From NCBI RefSeq assembly GCF_024496245.1, contig NZ_CP101740.1:1983501-2047500 (forward strand): DNA of 64,000 bases. The letters run 5' to 3'. Positions 27,726-36,309 of the stretch are shown here, in pieces. The stretch's first letter is position 1, and the number at the start of each line of letters is the position of its first letter. Position numbers and translations under genes: made by a program. The notes under the pieces are model-generated. The model worked only from the letters and a program-made list of their open reading frames with translations, was not told the origin of the DNA and did not search any database. Source of the DNA: Sphingomonas qomolangmaensis. Lineage in GTDB: Bacteria; Pseudomonadota; Alphaproteobacteria; Sphingomonadales; Sphingomonadaceae.

Positions 27726-27841
27726 CGGCGGGCTACCTAGGAGATGGGCTCATGGAACGGGACCGGTCACCGCCACGTCGGCGAACAAGCGAAGCGGACT
27801 GCCGATAGGTCCATGATTTGGCAATACCGCGCGCAATATGA

Positions 27842-30800
27842 TCAATAATCACGCGACACGCGCACATTCGCACTCTGGCGCCCGATCGTCGAGATCGACG
27901 ACAACAGCGACAGCCAGCGCGTCAGCTGAAACTCGACGCGGGTCGCCGAATAGCCCTGCCCGTCGGAGATGATCTCGACATAGGTGCGCCGCGTCACGAA
28001 CTTGCCCGCGGCGATCGAGGTGCCCTGGCCCGTCTGCGGATCGGCCGCGACGATGCGCAGCCGGTCGAGCCCCGCCGCGCGCCGCACCGCGTTGATCGGA
28101 TCGAGCCCGTTGCCGCCATCCTGCAGCGCCGACACCGCCGATGCCAGCTGCAGCGCCTCGGGCGCCGAAAGACTGGTGATCGAGGTGCCGAACAACAGCC
28201 GTGAAAGCAATTCGTCCTCGGGCAGCGCTGGGATGCTCGAAAAGCCGATCTGGGGTTTCAGGGCATTGCCCGTCACACGGATCGTCGCGTTGAGCCCCTG
28301 GGTGTTGGCGTTGGCCGAAATATCGAGCGCGGGGTTCGAGGGCACCGATCCGTCGAAGCTGATTCGCCCGCGATCGATGTCGAAGCTGCGTCCGGCAAAG
28401 TCGTAGTCGCCGCGCACCAGATCGGCGCGCCCGCGGATCTGCGGCGCGGTCGGCTCGCCACCGATGCGCAGGTTCGCCGACCATTCGCTGTCGAGCCCCA
28501 GCCCGGTTACCGCCATGTTGCCCGGCGCACGCGCGCGCAGGTCGAGCTTCCACGGCTCAATCCGCTCGAGCTCGGCATCGTCGCCGCCGCGCTGGTTGAT
28601 CTCGGTGATGTTGAGCCGCGGGATCGGCGCCGCAACCACCGCTTGGCCCAGCCGGTAGCGGCTGCTGTTGAGCACCACTTCGCCGCCGATCGTGCCGCCG
28701 CGTCCGTCGGACTTGATGCTGATCGGCCCGGTCACCGTCGCGCCAATGTCGTCGCGGTTGATCAGCAGTGCGTTCTGGGCGGTAACGTTCAGGTCGATGC
28801 CGAAGCCGCGCACCGAGGAAAGGTCGAAGCTGCCCGATCCCGACACGCTGCCCTGGCGCCCATCGCGCGCCTGGAACTGATCGATCACCAGCCGCGACCC
28901 GTTGAAACGCCCGCGCGTCTGGACGTTGGTGAGCACGGTGCCGGTAACGGTGCTTTCGATCCGCGCATTCTCGCTGCGCAGCGACCCGCGAATCCGCGGA
29001 TCGGCGAGCCGCCCGCTGACATCGGCGCCGATCGCCACCGGCCCCGACAGGTCGAACAGCTCGATCCCGGTGAGACGCCAGAGCGTGTCGGCGGGACCAC
29101 CATAGCGAAGCTGCGCGACCAGCGGCGCGTTCGCCAGCCGCTGCGCGAGGTTGCCCGCACCCAGCGGCGCCAGCCGCGCCTGCGCGCGACCGATCGTACG
29201 CCCGCCCGATGCCATGATCGCGCGGAAGCCCGCCTGCCCCGGCTGGAGCACGCCCTTCACCCCGACATCGATCGGCCGCGATGAAAGCACCAGCCCCGCG
29301 CGGCTGAGCCCGCGGATCGTCATGTCGACCGACCCCGTCGGTGCGGCGTCGGCACGCGCGACATAGCGCAGCTTGCCGGTAGCGCGCCCGCCCAGGCCAA
29401 GCGCCGGATAGCCGATATCGAGCACCGTCAGCGGCATTCGCGTGACGCTGGCGTCGATCGCAGTAGTGCCGCCTTCGAGGGTACCGGCAATTTGTGCCTC
29501 GCCATCGGCGAAGGTCAGCCGGGTGGGTTCCAGCCGCCAGCCATCGCCCTCGCGGCGGATCACCGCGGGCGACACCAGCGTGAGCGGCCGGCGATCGACG
29601 GTGCCGCCGCCGCTGATCGTGTAGCTGTCAGCCGCGATCCGCGCGGTCGCATCGATCGCGAAGCCGCGGCCGCGCGACCCCGCCAGCGCCACCTTGGCGT
29701 CGCCGACGCCATCGACCAGCCGCGCGCTGCCGTCGAACCGCGCGAGCGTCAGCCCCCCGGCGCGCAGGCCGCGCGCAAGCACATTGCCCTCGAGCGTGGT
29801 GCCGGCGGGGTCGAGCAAGGTCGTGAAGCGCAATTGGCCGCGGCGGACGCTCAGCGTGTCGGCGAGCTGCGCGCCCTGCGCATCGATCGCGCCGTCGATC
29901 CGCTGGATGCCGGCTTGCACCGCAAACGCCAGATTGCCCGACAGCCCGCCGCCCGCGACGTCGAGCCACCCGTCGAACCCGCCGGTGACGATATCGAGTG
30001 CGCCGCTCGCGCGCGTTCCCGCGACGTCGAGCCGCGCGACCTCGATCCGGCCGCTGCCCCCGCGCGGCAGCAGGATCGCGCCCTCGCTGGTGAAGGGTCC
30101 CAGCCGCGATCCGCCCGCGGCGGTATAGACATAGCCCTGCGGTGTCGGATCGAGCCGCGCCTGCACGTCGCTGAGGCCCAGCGTCGCGTTGGGCGACGCC
30201 AGCCGCAGCTCGACGGTGGGGCGATCGATCCGCCCGTTCAGCTTGAGCGTCACCGGGCCATATTGGCGCTGGGTGCCGCTGCCCTCGAAATAGAAGGTCC
30301 CGTCGACGCGGCGGAAGCCGTTGCCGCGCAAGCTCAGGTCGGGCGAGGTCAGCACGGCATTGCGGAAATAGAGGATGCGGTCGGCGCCGCGCTCGAGCCC
30401 GGTGACGATCCGCGGCAGCCCGCCGGTGAGCGAGCGGAAGAAGCCGTTGTCGAGCCGAACCACCTGCGCGGTGCCGCGCCCGAGGATTCGCGTGCCGCGG
30501 CCATTGGCGCCGGGCACGACGCTGAGCCGCGAATCGACATCGACGATGCCGAGGCCGGGGATCAGATAGCGTTGCAGCCCGCCCGCCAGCCCGACTTCAT
30601 ATTGCCCGGTACGCAGGTCGACGAACACCATCACCCGGCCCGACAATTTGTCCGACCGCAGCTGCAACTGGTCGCCGGTGATGTTCGCCGCGGTCACCTT
30701 GAGCGCGCCCGCCACCGACAGGTTGCGCAGGATGCCGCCCGCGACATTGCCGACCCCGGTCACGCGCGCGGCGGTCAGGCGGATCGGAACGGTGACCGGC

Positions 30801-32008
30801 GATGCCGACAGCCGCCCCTGCCCCGCGATCCGCACCTGTTCAAACCCGGTGCGATCGAACGCGACCTGCGGCGTGGTCAGCCGATAATCGAAGCGCGCGG
30901 TCGAGAAGCCGCCGTCGAGGATTACCCGCAGCGCAATGTCGCGCCCGGTCATGTTGCCCACCAGCGCGCTCGGCTGGAGCACGCGCACCGAGGTGCGAAG
31001 GTTGCGATAGCGGTTCTCGGCCAGGTCGATGCCGCCGCTGGCTTCGATCGCGAGCGCCGCCGACCGCGCGCTGAGTGTGCCTTCGATCCGCCGGTTGGCG
31101 AAGGTCGCGGCGCCGTTCAGCCGGACGCGCGGCGAGGTGAGCCGCTGCAGCCGCCCGCGCAGCAGCGATGCCGGCGCGACTTCGCCGCCCAGCGTATAGC
31201 GGCCGCTTTCGACCCCCAGCCGCAGATCGGCGATCGACACCCCGCCGACCTGCGCCGCCGCCGATCCCTGCCAGCGCGCCCAGCGGCCATCCCCCTCGAC
31301 CGCGAACGCCAGCGGGCGGTTCACCCCGGCGAGCCGCGCGAGCACGCCGTCGCCGCGCCCGCGTCCGCGCGCGGCCAGGTCGAAGCGGTCGCGATCGGGG
31401 GTCGCGTCGAGCTTGATGCGCAGGAAGTCGCTGCCCTCGACCAATGCCGCCAGATCGACCAATGCGCGGCGGTCGCGCACATCGGCGCGGCCGACGAGCC
31501 GGCCGATCCGGCGTTGGCCGGTGATGGCGGGCGCGATCTCGAGCCGGTCGATCGCCAGCCAGCCGATCGCGATGTCGAAGCCCGGCAGGATCGGCCCCTG
31601 CCGCCCGGTCGGCAACAGGCTGGGTAATTTGGCGAGCGTCGCGCGCGGGACGGTCAGGCGGCGAATGTCGAGCCGGTTGGCGCTCCACGCCAGCGGGCGC
31701 CAGTCGAGCTGCGCGCGCGGCGCCGCGAACACCAGCCCGCGTGCGTCGTAAATCCGCACGTCGATGAGCGTCGCGCGGCCATAGATCGAGCCTTCGATCC
31801 GGCCGATCCGATAGCGCAGCCCGTTGGCGGGCTTGAGCGCGGCGACCTGATCGGCGACGAATCGATGCCCGACCTGGGTATCGAGCAGCAGCACCGCCCC
31901 CGCCACCAGCGCCAGCACGCCCGCGACGATCGCGAGCAGCACGCGTGGCCAGCGCCGCTTGCGCACCGCGGGCACCGTGTCGACGTCGGTCGAGACGACG
32001 TCGGTCAA
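27842..32008 (-). CDS. tamB: Translocation and assembly module subunit TamB
   Basis: 1388-aa inner-membrane-anchored periplasmic bridge protein (AsmA-like/TamB superfamily) that works with TamA in outer-membrane protein and lipid delivery. An N-terminal membrane anchor (VLLAIVAGVLALVAGAVLLL, about residues 24-43) is followed by very long beta-helical repeats, and the conserved DUF490 domain sits at the C-terminus (GLNATIRVTGNALKPQIGFS then LPEDELLSRLLFG). The C-terminal stretch YVEIISDGQGYSATRVEFQL is typical. The start overlaps the TamA stop by 4 nt, so the two are co-translated. Length is within the family range. Confidence 0.93.
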   Translation of the reverse strand: MTDVVSTDVDTVPAVRKRRWPRVLLAIVAGVLALVAGAVLLLDTQVGHRFVADQVAALKPANGLRYRIGRIEGSIYGRATLIDVRIYDARGLVFAAPRAQLDWRPLAWSANRLDIRRLTVPRATLAKLPSLLPTGRQGPILPGFDIAIGWLAIDRLEIAPAITGQRRIGRLVGRADVRDRRALVDLAALVEGSDFLRIKLDATPDRDRFDLAARGRGRGDGVLARLAGVNRPLAFAVEGDGRWARWQGSAAAQVGGVSIADLRLGVESGRYTLGGEVAPASLLRGRLQRLTSPRVRLNGAATFANRRIEGTLSARSAALAIEASGGIDLAENRYRNLRTSVRVLQPSALVGNMTGRDIALRVILDGGFSTARFDYRLTTPQVAFDRTGFEQVRIAGQGRLSASPVTVPIRLTAARVTGVGNVAGGILRNLSVAGALKVTAANITGDQLQLRSDKLSGRVMVFVDLRTGQYEVGLAGGLQRYLIPGLGIVDVDSRLSVVPGANGRGTRILGRGTAQVVRLDNGFFRSLTGGLPRIVTGLERGADRILYFRNAVLTSPDLSLRGNGFRRVDGTFYFEGSGTQRQYGPVTLKLNGRIDRPTVELRLASPNATLGLSDVQARLDPTPQGYVYTAAGGSRLGPFTSEGAILLPRGGSGRIEVARLDVAGTRASGALDIVTGGFDGWLDVAGGGLSGNLAFAVQAGIQRIDGAIDAQGAQLADTLSVRRGQLRFTTLLDPAGTTLEGNVLARGLRAGGLTLARFDGSARLVDGVGDAKVALAGSRGRGFAIDATARIAADSYTISGGGTVDRRPLTLVSPAVIRREGDGWRLEPTRLTFADGEAQIAGTLEGGTTAIDASVTRMPLTVLDIGYPALGLGGRATGKLRYVARADAAPTGSVDMTIRGLSRAGLVLSSRPIDVGVKGVLQPGQAGFRAIMASGGRTIGRAQARLAPLGAGNLAQRLANAPLVAQLRYGGPADTLWRLTGIELFDLSGPVAIGADVSGRLADPRIRGSLRSENARIESTVTGTVLTNVQTRGRFNGSRLVIDQFQARDGRQGSVSGSGSFDLSSVRGFGIDLNVTAQNALLINRDDIGATVTGPISIKSDGRGGTIGGEVVLNSSRYRLGQAVVAAPIPRLNITEINQRGGDDAELERIEPWKLDLRARAPGNMAVTGLGLDSEWSANLRIGGEPTAPQIRGRADLVRGDYDFAGRSFDIDRGRISFDGSVPSNPALDISANANTQGLNATIRVTGNALKPQIGFSSIPALPEDELLSRLLFGTSITSLSAPEALQLASAVSALQDGGNGLDPINAVRRAAGLDRLRIVAADPQTGQGTSIAAGKFVTRRTYVEIISDGQGYSATRVEFQLTRWLSLLSSISTIGRQSANVRVSRDY

Positions 32009-33981
32009 AACGCCTGCCCCAACGACACGTATACCGCGACGCGCGGGTCGCCGGGCTGCGGGTTGAGCGGGGTGCCGACATCGATGCGGATCGGCCCGAA
32101 GTTCGAATAATAGCGAACCCCGATCCCCGCGCCGTAGCGGAAATCGGTGAACTTGGGCAGCGGCGAGGTGTAGATGTTGCCGCCGTCGAGGAAGGGGACG
32201 ATGCCGAACGCGCCGAACGCCTTCACCCGCGCCTCGATCGAGAATTCGGTCAGGCTGCGCCCGCCGATCGGATCATTGTTCTGGTCGCGCGGGCCGATGT
32301 CCTGGAAGCCATAGCCGCGCACCGACGCGCCGCCGCCGGCATAGAAGCGCCGCGAGGGGGCAACCGCGTCGCGCGGCGCGCCGACGATCGTACCGAGCCG
32401 GACGCGCCCCGCGACGACGACGCGGTCGTTGAACGGGTGATAGGCGCTGGCGTCAAGCTGGGTACGCGCATAGCCGAAGGTCGCGCCGCTGAACGAGACC
32501 TCGGGCGACAGCCGCCCCGACAGGCGGAAGCCGCGCGTCGGATTGAGCAGATCGTCGCTGCCGTCATAGGCCAGGCTCGTCGGCAGCGCGCCGATGAAAT
32601 AGATCCGCTCACGCGGCTCCCCGGTGGCGAGGATCACGTCGCGCTCGTTCGACGCGAGCAATTCGGCGCCGAGCGACCAGGTCCACGCCTTTTGGAAGAA
32701 GATGTTGGTCTGGCGCTCGAGGCTGCCCGACAGCTGGAAGGTATCGGCGACGAAGGCGTCGCGTTCGAGATGCGCCGCGACCATCTGCAGCGTCAGCACG
32801 CGATCGCGCCCGTGGAAATTGTTGCGGCGGAACACCACGCTGCCCAATTGCTCGCGCGTCCCGAGCACCCCGCGCAACGTGAGGCCGCCTTCGGGGGGGA
32901 ACAGGTTGCGGTGGGTCCAGCTGACCTCGGCACGCGCGCCTTCGCCGGTGCCATAGCCCAATTCGCCCGCGATCGTGCGCGGCGGGCCGGGGACGATCCG
33001 CATGTCGAGATCGACGGTGCCCGGCGCCTGCCCCTTCACTTCCTCGATCCGCACCGCCGAGACGATCCCGGTCTGGATGATCGCGCGGCGCAGATCCTCG
33101 ACCGAGTTCGAATCATAGACGTCGCCGGGTTCGAAGCGCGCGATGTCGAGCACATGCTCGGCATCGAACACGCGAGCGTCGCGCATCGTCACGCGTCCGA
33201 AGCGCAGTAATTCGCCCGGCTGGACATCCATCGACAGCGTCGCGGTCTGCGTCGCGTGATCGACCACGACGCGCGGTTCGCCGACCTCGGCAAAGGGAAA
33301 GCCCTCGCGCCCGACGCGGGTGCGCAGCGCCGTCTCGGCAGCAGCGATCGCATCGGCGTTGACCGGATCATTCGCGTCGACGTCGAAGCTCTGGCGCAGT
33401 TCGTCCTGCTTGGCGCCGGCAGCGGCCAGCCCGGCGACATCGACCCGCTCGAGCCGATAGACCGGCCCCGGCACCACTTCGAGCGTCACCAGCAATTCGC
33501 CCGCGGCGGGTTCGACGCGGGTGTCGATCCGCGCGTCATAATAGCCCTCGGCGCGCAGCACTTCGCCCAGCAGCGTCGAATCGGCGCGCGCGCGGCGGTC
33601 GATCTGCGCGGCGTTGGCGGGCTTGTTGCGATTGGCGCGAAGGATAGATCCCTCGTCGAAGCGCTGGCGCATCAGCTCGGTCCAGACCGCGTCCATCCCC
33701 TCGACCTGGTAGCGATAGCGCGCCTCGCCGGTACCGTCGTCGATCGCGGTTTCGGCGGTGGCGGTCTCGCCGGGGGCGAGTGCGAGATCGGGCCAGGCGA
33801 TGCCGAGCTCGGGCATCGGCATCAGCGGCGCATCGGGGTCGAGCAGGTCGTCGTCCTGCGCGCTTGCGGGTGCGGCGGCGTCGGGCGTGGTTGCGGTCTG
33901 CGCGCGCGATACCGCGGGCGACAGAACGAGCAGGCCGGCGACGGCAGCGCGCCAGCAACGCCGGCGGGGAACGAGCGACAT
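32005..33981 (-). CDS. tamA: Autotransporter assembly factor TamA (Omp85 family)
   Basis: 658-aa outer-membrane protein of the Omp85 family. Signal peptide at the N-terminus (MSLVPRRRCWRAAVAGLLVL...SRAQ), POTRA-type domains (for example VPGPVYRLERVDVAGLA and DVQPGELLRFGRVTMRD), then a C-terminal 16-stranded barrel with the SRRFYAGGGASVRGYGFQDI lid motif, conserved in the family, and a terminal strand VAVYVSLGQAF ending in Phe. Partner of the overlapping tamB. Essentially full length. The N-terminal 100 residues contain a low-complexity acidic stretch after the signal peptide. Confidence 0.93.
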   Translation of the reverse strand: MSLVPRRRCWRAAVAGLLVLSPAVSRAQTATTPDAAAPASAQDDDLLDPDAPLMPMPELGIAWPDLALAPGETATAETAIDDGTGEARYRYQVEGMDAVWTELMRQRFDEGSILRANRNKPANAAQIDRRARADSTLLGEVLRAEGYYDARIDTRVEPAAGELLVTLEVVPGPVYRLERVDVAGLAAAGAKQDELRQSFDVDANDPVNADAIAAAETALRTRVGREGFPFAEVGEPRVVVDHATQTATLSMDVQPGELLRFGRVTMRDARVFDAEHVLDIARFEPGDVYDSNSVEDLRRAIIQTGIVSAVRIEEVKGQAPGTVDLDMRIVPGPPRTIAGELGYGTGEGARAEVSWTHRNLFPPEGGLTLRGVLGTREQLGSVVFRRNNFHGRDRVLTLQMVAAHLERDAFVADTFQLSGSLERQTNIFFQKAWTWSLGAELLASNERDVILATGEPRERIYFIGALPTSLAYDGSDDLLNPTRGFRLSGRLSPEVSFSGATFGYARTQLDASAYHPFNDRVVVAGRVRLGTIVGAPRDAVAPSRRFYAGGGASVRGYGFQDIGPRDQNNDPIGGRSLTEFSIEARVKAFGAFGIVPFLDGGNIYTSPLPKFTDFRYGAGIGVRYYSNFGPIRIDVGTPLNPQPGDPRVAVYVSLGQAF

Positions 33982-34117
33982 GCCACCGCCCTAGCCGGTA
34001 ACGCCGCCGCGCGACAATCATTCTGCCGGACCAATTGGGCGGCGTGCCGCAAGCCCCAGCCCCTGCACAGGCGAGCGACTGCTGGCGTCCCTCCGCGCGA
34101 CATGGCAAGGCGCGGCG

Positions 34118-34315
34118 ATGACCGATCCCCGCCCCCCTGCCAGCAAGCCACCCGCGCGCAAGCCCGTCGCCGGCGGCGCCCCGCTTGCCCTGTCGCTGAT
34201 CGTCGGTGCGGTGGTCGGCGCGCCCTATGGCCAGCCCTCGATCGGGCTGCTGATCGGCCTGGGCGTCGGCGTCGCGATCGGGCTGCTGATCTGGTGGCGC
34301 GACCGCGCGCGCTGA
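34118..34315 (+). CDS. Small two-helix membrane protein, 65 aa
   Basis: Unrecognised small protein with a Pro/Lys-rich N-terminus (KPPARKPVAGGAP) and two Gly-rich hydrophobic segments (LALSLIVGAVVGA and IGLLIGLGVGVAIGLLIWW), ending WWRDRAR. Gly-rich helices of this type oligomerise in membranes. The ATG at 34118 has only a weak purine stretch (GGCGCGGCG) upstream. It lies between divergent tamA and the converging S24 regulator. Function unknown. Confidence 0.55.
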   Translation: MTDPRPPASKPPARKPVAGGAPLALSLIVGAVVGAPYGQPSIGLLIGLGVGVAIGLLIWWRDRAR

Positions 34316-34333
34316 TCGCCGCGCGCTACCGGC

Positions 34334-34951
34334 TCAGGCCAGGCAGCGGCTGACCCAGGCGACGCGGCCGATCACCGCGATCGTCGCCAGATCGATCCCG
34401 AACCAGCTCGGCGCCGCGGGATTGTCGCTGAGGATATCGATCCCGCCGCCCGCGCGTCGCAGCCGCTTGACCATCACCACCCCGTCGCGCCGGAGCACGT
34501 AAACCCCCGCGCGCGCACCCAGTCGCGCATCGGCGTCGACCAATATCTCGTCGCCGTCGAGCAGGGTCGGCGCCATCGAATCGCCCGCCACCCGAATCAT
34601 CGACGCTGCCTGTGGTTGGACGCCGAGCCGCGCGAGCAATTGCGGATCGATCCGCGCAGGGCGTTCGGGAACCTCGATCTCGGCCACCCCGCCCGGCCCC
34701 GCCGAGGCGGCGATGTCGAACCGCAGCACCGCCTGGAGATCGGCAGGACCGCCCAGCGCCGCCTCTGCGACCCCCAGGAAGTCGGCGAGCAATCCGCGCT
34801 CGCGCTCGGGCAGCAGCCGCGGCGACCCGCGCGCGACATATTGCTGCACATAGGCCGCGTTGCGCCCGAGCACGCGCGACAGCCGCGCGAGGCTTACCCC
34901 GCGTTCGCCCGCGATCCGCGCCAATGCCGCCCGCTGCTCGTGCGATTCCAT
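34334..34951 (-). CDS. S24 (LexA/CI-like) transcriptional regulator
   Basis: 205-aa regulator. The N-terminal part has an HTH-like segment (RGVSLARLSRVLGRNAAYVQ, residues about 18-37) and the C-terminal part is an S24 peptidase/dimerisation domain: MIRVAGDSMAPTLLDGDEIL carries the Ser nucleophile in GDSM, and VYVLRRDGVVMVKRL carries the catalytic Lys region. Such repressors self-cleave or are displaced on stress. The start lies 16 nt from a perfect palindrome in the divergent region, so self-repression is likely. It faces two small co-directional genes, an arrangement like a phage-type switch, although no phage structural genes are nearby. Confidence 0.85.
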   Translation of the reverse strand: MESHEQRAALARIAGERGVSLARLSRVLGRNAAYVQQYVARGSPRLLPERERGLLADFLGVAEAALGGPADLQAVLRFDIAASAGPGGVAEIEVPERPARIDPQLLARLGVQPQAASMIRVAGDSMAPTLLDGDEILVDADARLGARAGVYVLRRDGVVMVKRLRRAGGGIDILSDNPAAPSWFGIDLATIAVIGRVAWVSRCLA

Positions 34952-34967
34952 TGCCGATCCATAACCA

Positions 34968-34981
34968 TAGGAAATTTCCTA
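34968..34981. promoter_or_regulatory. Perfect palindromic operator candidate
   Basis: TAGGAAATTTCCTA is a perfect 14-bp palindrome in the 91-nt divergent region between the S24 regulator and the small-gene pair, with a further GGAAAT half-site at 34990-34995. AT-rich within GC-rich DNA. Likely binding site of the adjacent regulator. Confidence 0.65.
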
Positions 34982-35042
34982 GACAAGTTGGAAATGTCGG
35001 AACAGATAAGGAACATTGATTCGCCGGAAGGAGCAACGATGG

Positions 35043-35222
35043 ATGAGCATGCTACCCCGTATCGAACGGTTTCTGCGCCACAGCGCGATGCCCCCCACGC
35101 TGTTCGGCCGGCGGGTCGCGAACGACCCGCGGCTGGTGGGCGACCTGCGCAACGGGCGGGAGCCGGGACCGCAAATGTGTGCGCGGATCGAAGCGTTCCT
35201 CGCCGCCCGCGAGCGCGGCTGA
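35043..35222 (+). CDS. Small HTH-like protein, 59 aa
   Basis: Small basic protein: MSMLPRIERFLRHSAMPPTL followed by FGRRVANDPRLVGDLRNGRE and MCARIEAFLAARERG. The two terminal helices and the central RVANDPRLVGDLRNGRE resemble a minimal helix-turn-helix domain seen as short stand-alone proteins in alphaproteobacteria, so it may act as a Cro-like partner of the divergent S24 regulator (inference). AAGGAG at 35028-35033 gives 9-nt spacing to ATG 35043; ATG 35049 and an out-of-frame ATG 35039 are close by. The stop overlaps the next start (TGATG). Confidence 0.6.
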   Translation: MSMLPRIERFLRHSAMPPTLFGRRVANDPRLVGDLRNGREPGPQMCARIEAFLAARERG

Positions 35223-35530
35223 TGGCGCGCGGCCCCGATGCTACCACCTTGCTCGAACGCGCGCTGGCGGCGCCATTGGCAGCGTTTGGTGGAACGATCG
35301 TCGAGAGCGATTGCGTCCGCTGGGCGAGCGCCACCTTCGTCGGCGCGCGGCATCGGCTGGTGCTGGCGGGCGACGACGGCGTGGCCGCGCGCGACTGGCT
35401 GGCGGCGTTGCCCGAAGCAGACTGGGCGTTGCGCGGGCATCTGGTCGCCGATGTCCGGCTGGTCGACCGCAATGCCGCCGATTCGCGCTTCACCGCGACG
35501 ATCGAAATACTGACCGTCGAGGTCGACTAG
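35222..35530 (+). CDS. Hypothetical protein, 102 aa, coupled to the HTH-like gene
   Basis: Unrecognised cytoplasmic protein starting MARGPDATTLLERALAAPLA, with a beta-rich middle (RWASATFVGARHRLVLAGDD) and C-terminal strands (RFTATIEILTVEVD). No signal peptide or membrane segment. ATG 35222 overlaps the TGA of the upstream gene, so it is translationally coupled and belongs to the S24-controlled cassette. It converges with the membrane-protein gene with only 2 nt between them. Confidence 0.65.
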   Translation: MARGPDATTLLERALAAPLAAFGGTIVESDCVRWASATFVGARHRLVLAGDDGVAARDWLAALPEADWALRGHLVADVRLVDRNAADSRFTATIEILTVEVD

Positions 35531-35532
35531 GC

Positions 35533-36309
35533 TTAGCCGCGCGCGGCGAACTTGCGCAGCGTCGAAAGCGCGTCCTCGAGCCCCTCGGCATCGGGACGCT
35601 CGTTCATCGCCGGTCCCGAACGGCGGCGGACGATGCCGCGCTCGAGCCGGTCGAGCAGCGAATGGATCGTCGCGTCGGTTTCGGGCGCGGCGATCGGTTC
35701 GGGATCGGGTGCCGATCGCAGCGGGAACGGGAACGGCTCGGGGCGCGTAACGGGGGTGAGGTCGAAGGTTTCGATCCGCGCGGGCTCGGGCACCAGCATC
35801 GGCTTGCGATGCAGTGGCGTCACCGTCGCGCTGGGGGTCGCGGGAACCGGGGGAATCGCGGCGGGATCGAACGCCGCGAGCGGCACGTCGAGGTCGCGCG
35901 GCAGGTCGGCTTCGACATGCGGCACCGGCGTGGTGACGAGATCATCCTTCTTGGCGGTCACGTCGAGGAAGGGCGTGCCGAGGTCGCGCGCCGCCATCAC
36001 CGGTTCGCGCGCGGGGGCATCGGGATGCGCATCGGCGCGGCGCAGCACCGGCGCGGTGCGTACCACGCGAGTCGGCACCAGCACGCGGAGCGCCGCGGCC
36101 CAGGTCGCCGCCGCAGCGATCGCAGCGGCGAGCACCATCAGCGCGAGTCGCGCGGTGCTGCCCAGCGGCGGTTCGGCGGCGGGCAGCAGCGAGGGCAGCC
36201 CGCTATCGAGGATCAACGCCTCGATCCGCCAGGTCGGCACGATCGCGACCGCAGCCGCGGCGGCAAGACCGACGATCGCTGCAGCGAGGGGGGCAAGCGG
36301 CAGGTTCAT
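35533..36309 (-). CDS. Membrane protein of unknown function next to an XrtA glycosyltransferase
   Basis: 258-aa protein with two N-terminal transmembrane segments (LPLAPLAAAIVGLAAAAAVA and ARLALMVLAAAIAAAATWAA) and a long Pro/Ala-rich cytoplasmic or periplasmic domain ending in a helical region (SLLDRLERGIVRRRSGPAMN, then LEDALSTLRKFAARG). Not recognised. ATG 36309 overlaps the glycosyltransferase stop by 4 nt, so the two are co-translated and probably function together in surface polysaccharide production (inference). Confidence 0.72.
   Translation of the reverse strand: MNLPLAPLAAAIVGLAAAAAVAIVPTWRIEALILDSGLPSLLPAAEPPLGSTARLALMVLAAAIAAAATWAAALRVLVPTRVVRTAPVLRRADAHPDAPAREPVMAARDLGTPFLDVTAKKDDLVTTPVPHVEADLPRDLDVPLAAFDPAAIPPVPATPSATVTPLHRKPMLVPEPARIETFDLTPVTRPEPFPFPLRSAPDPEPIAAPETDATIHSLLDRLERGIVRRRSGPAMNERPDAEGLEDALSTLRKFAARG

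Noticed and set aside
29492..31627. Open frame of 711 codons opposite tamB
   Set aside because: Antisense to a well-supported gene; composition is dominated by Arg, Pro, Ala, Gln and Asp as expected for the reverse frame of GC-rich coding DNA.
34334..35530. Prophage remnant
   Set aside because: Only a repressor-like switch is seen; no integrase, capsid, tail or lysis genes are nearby.
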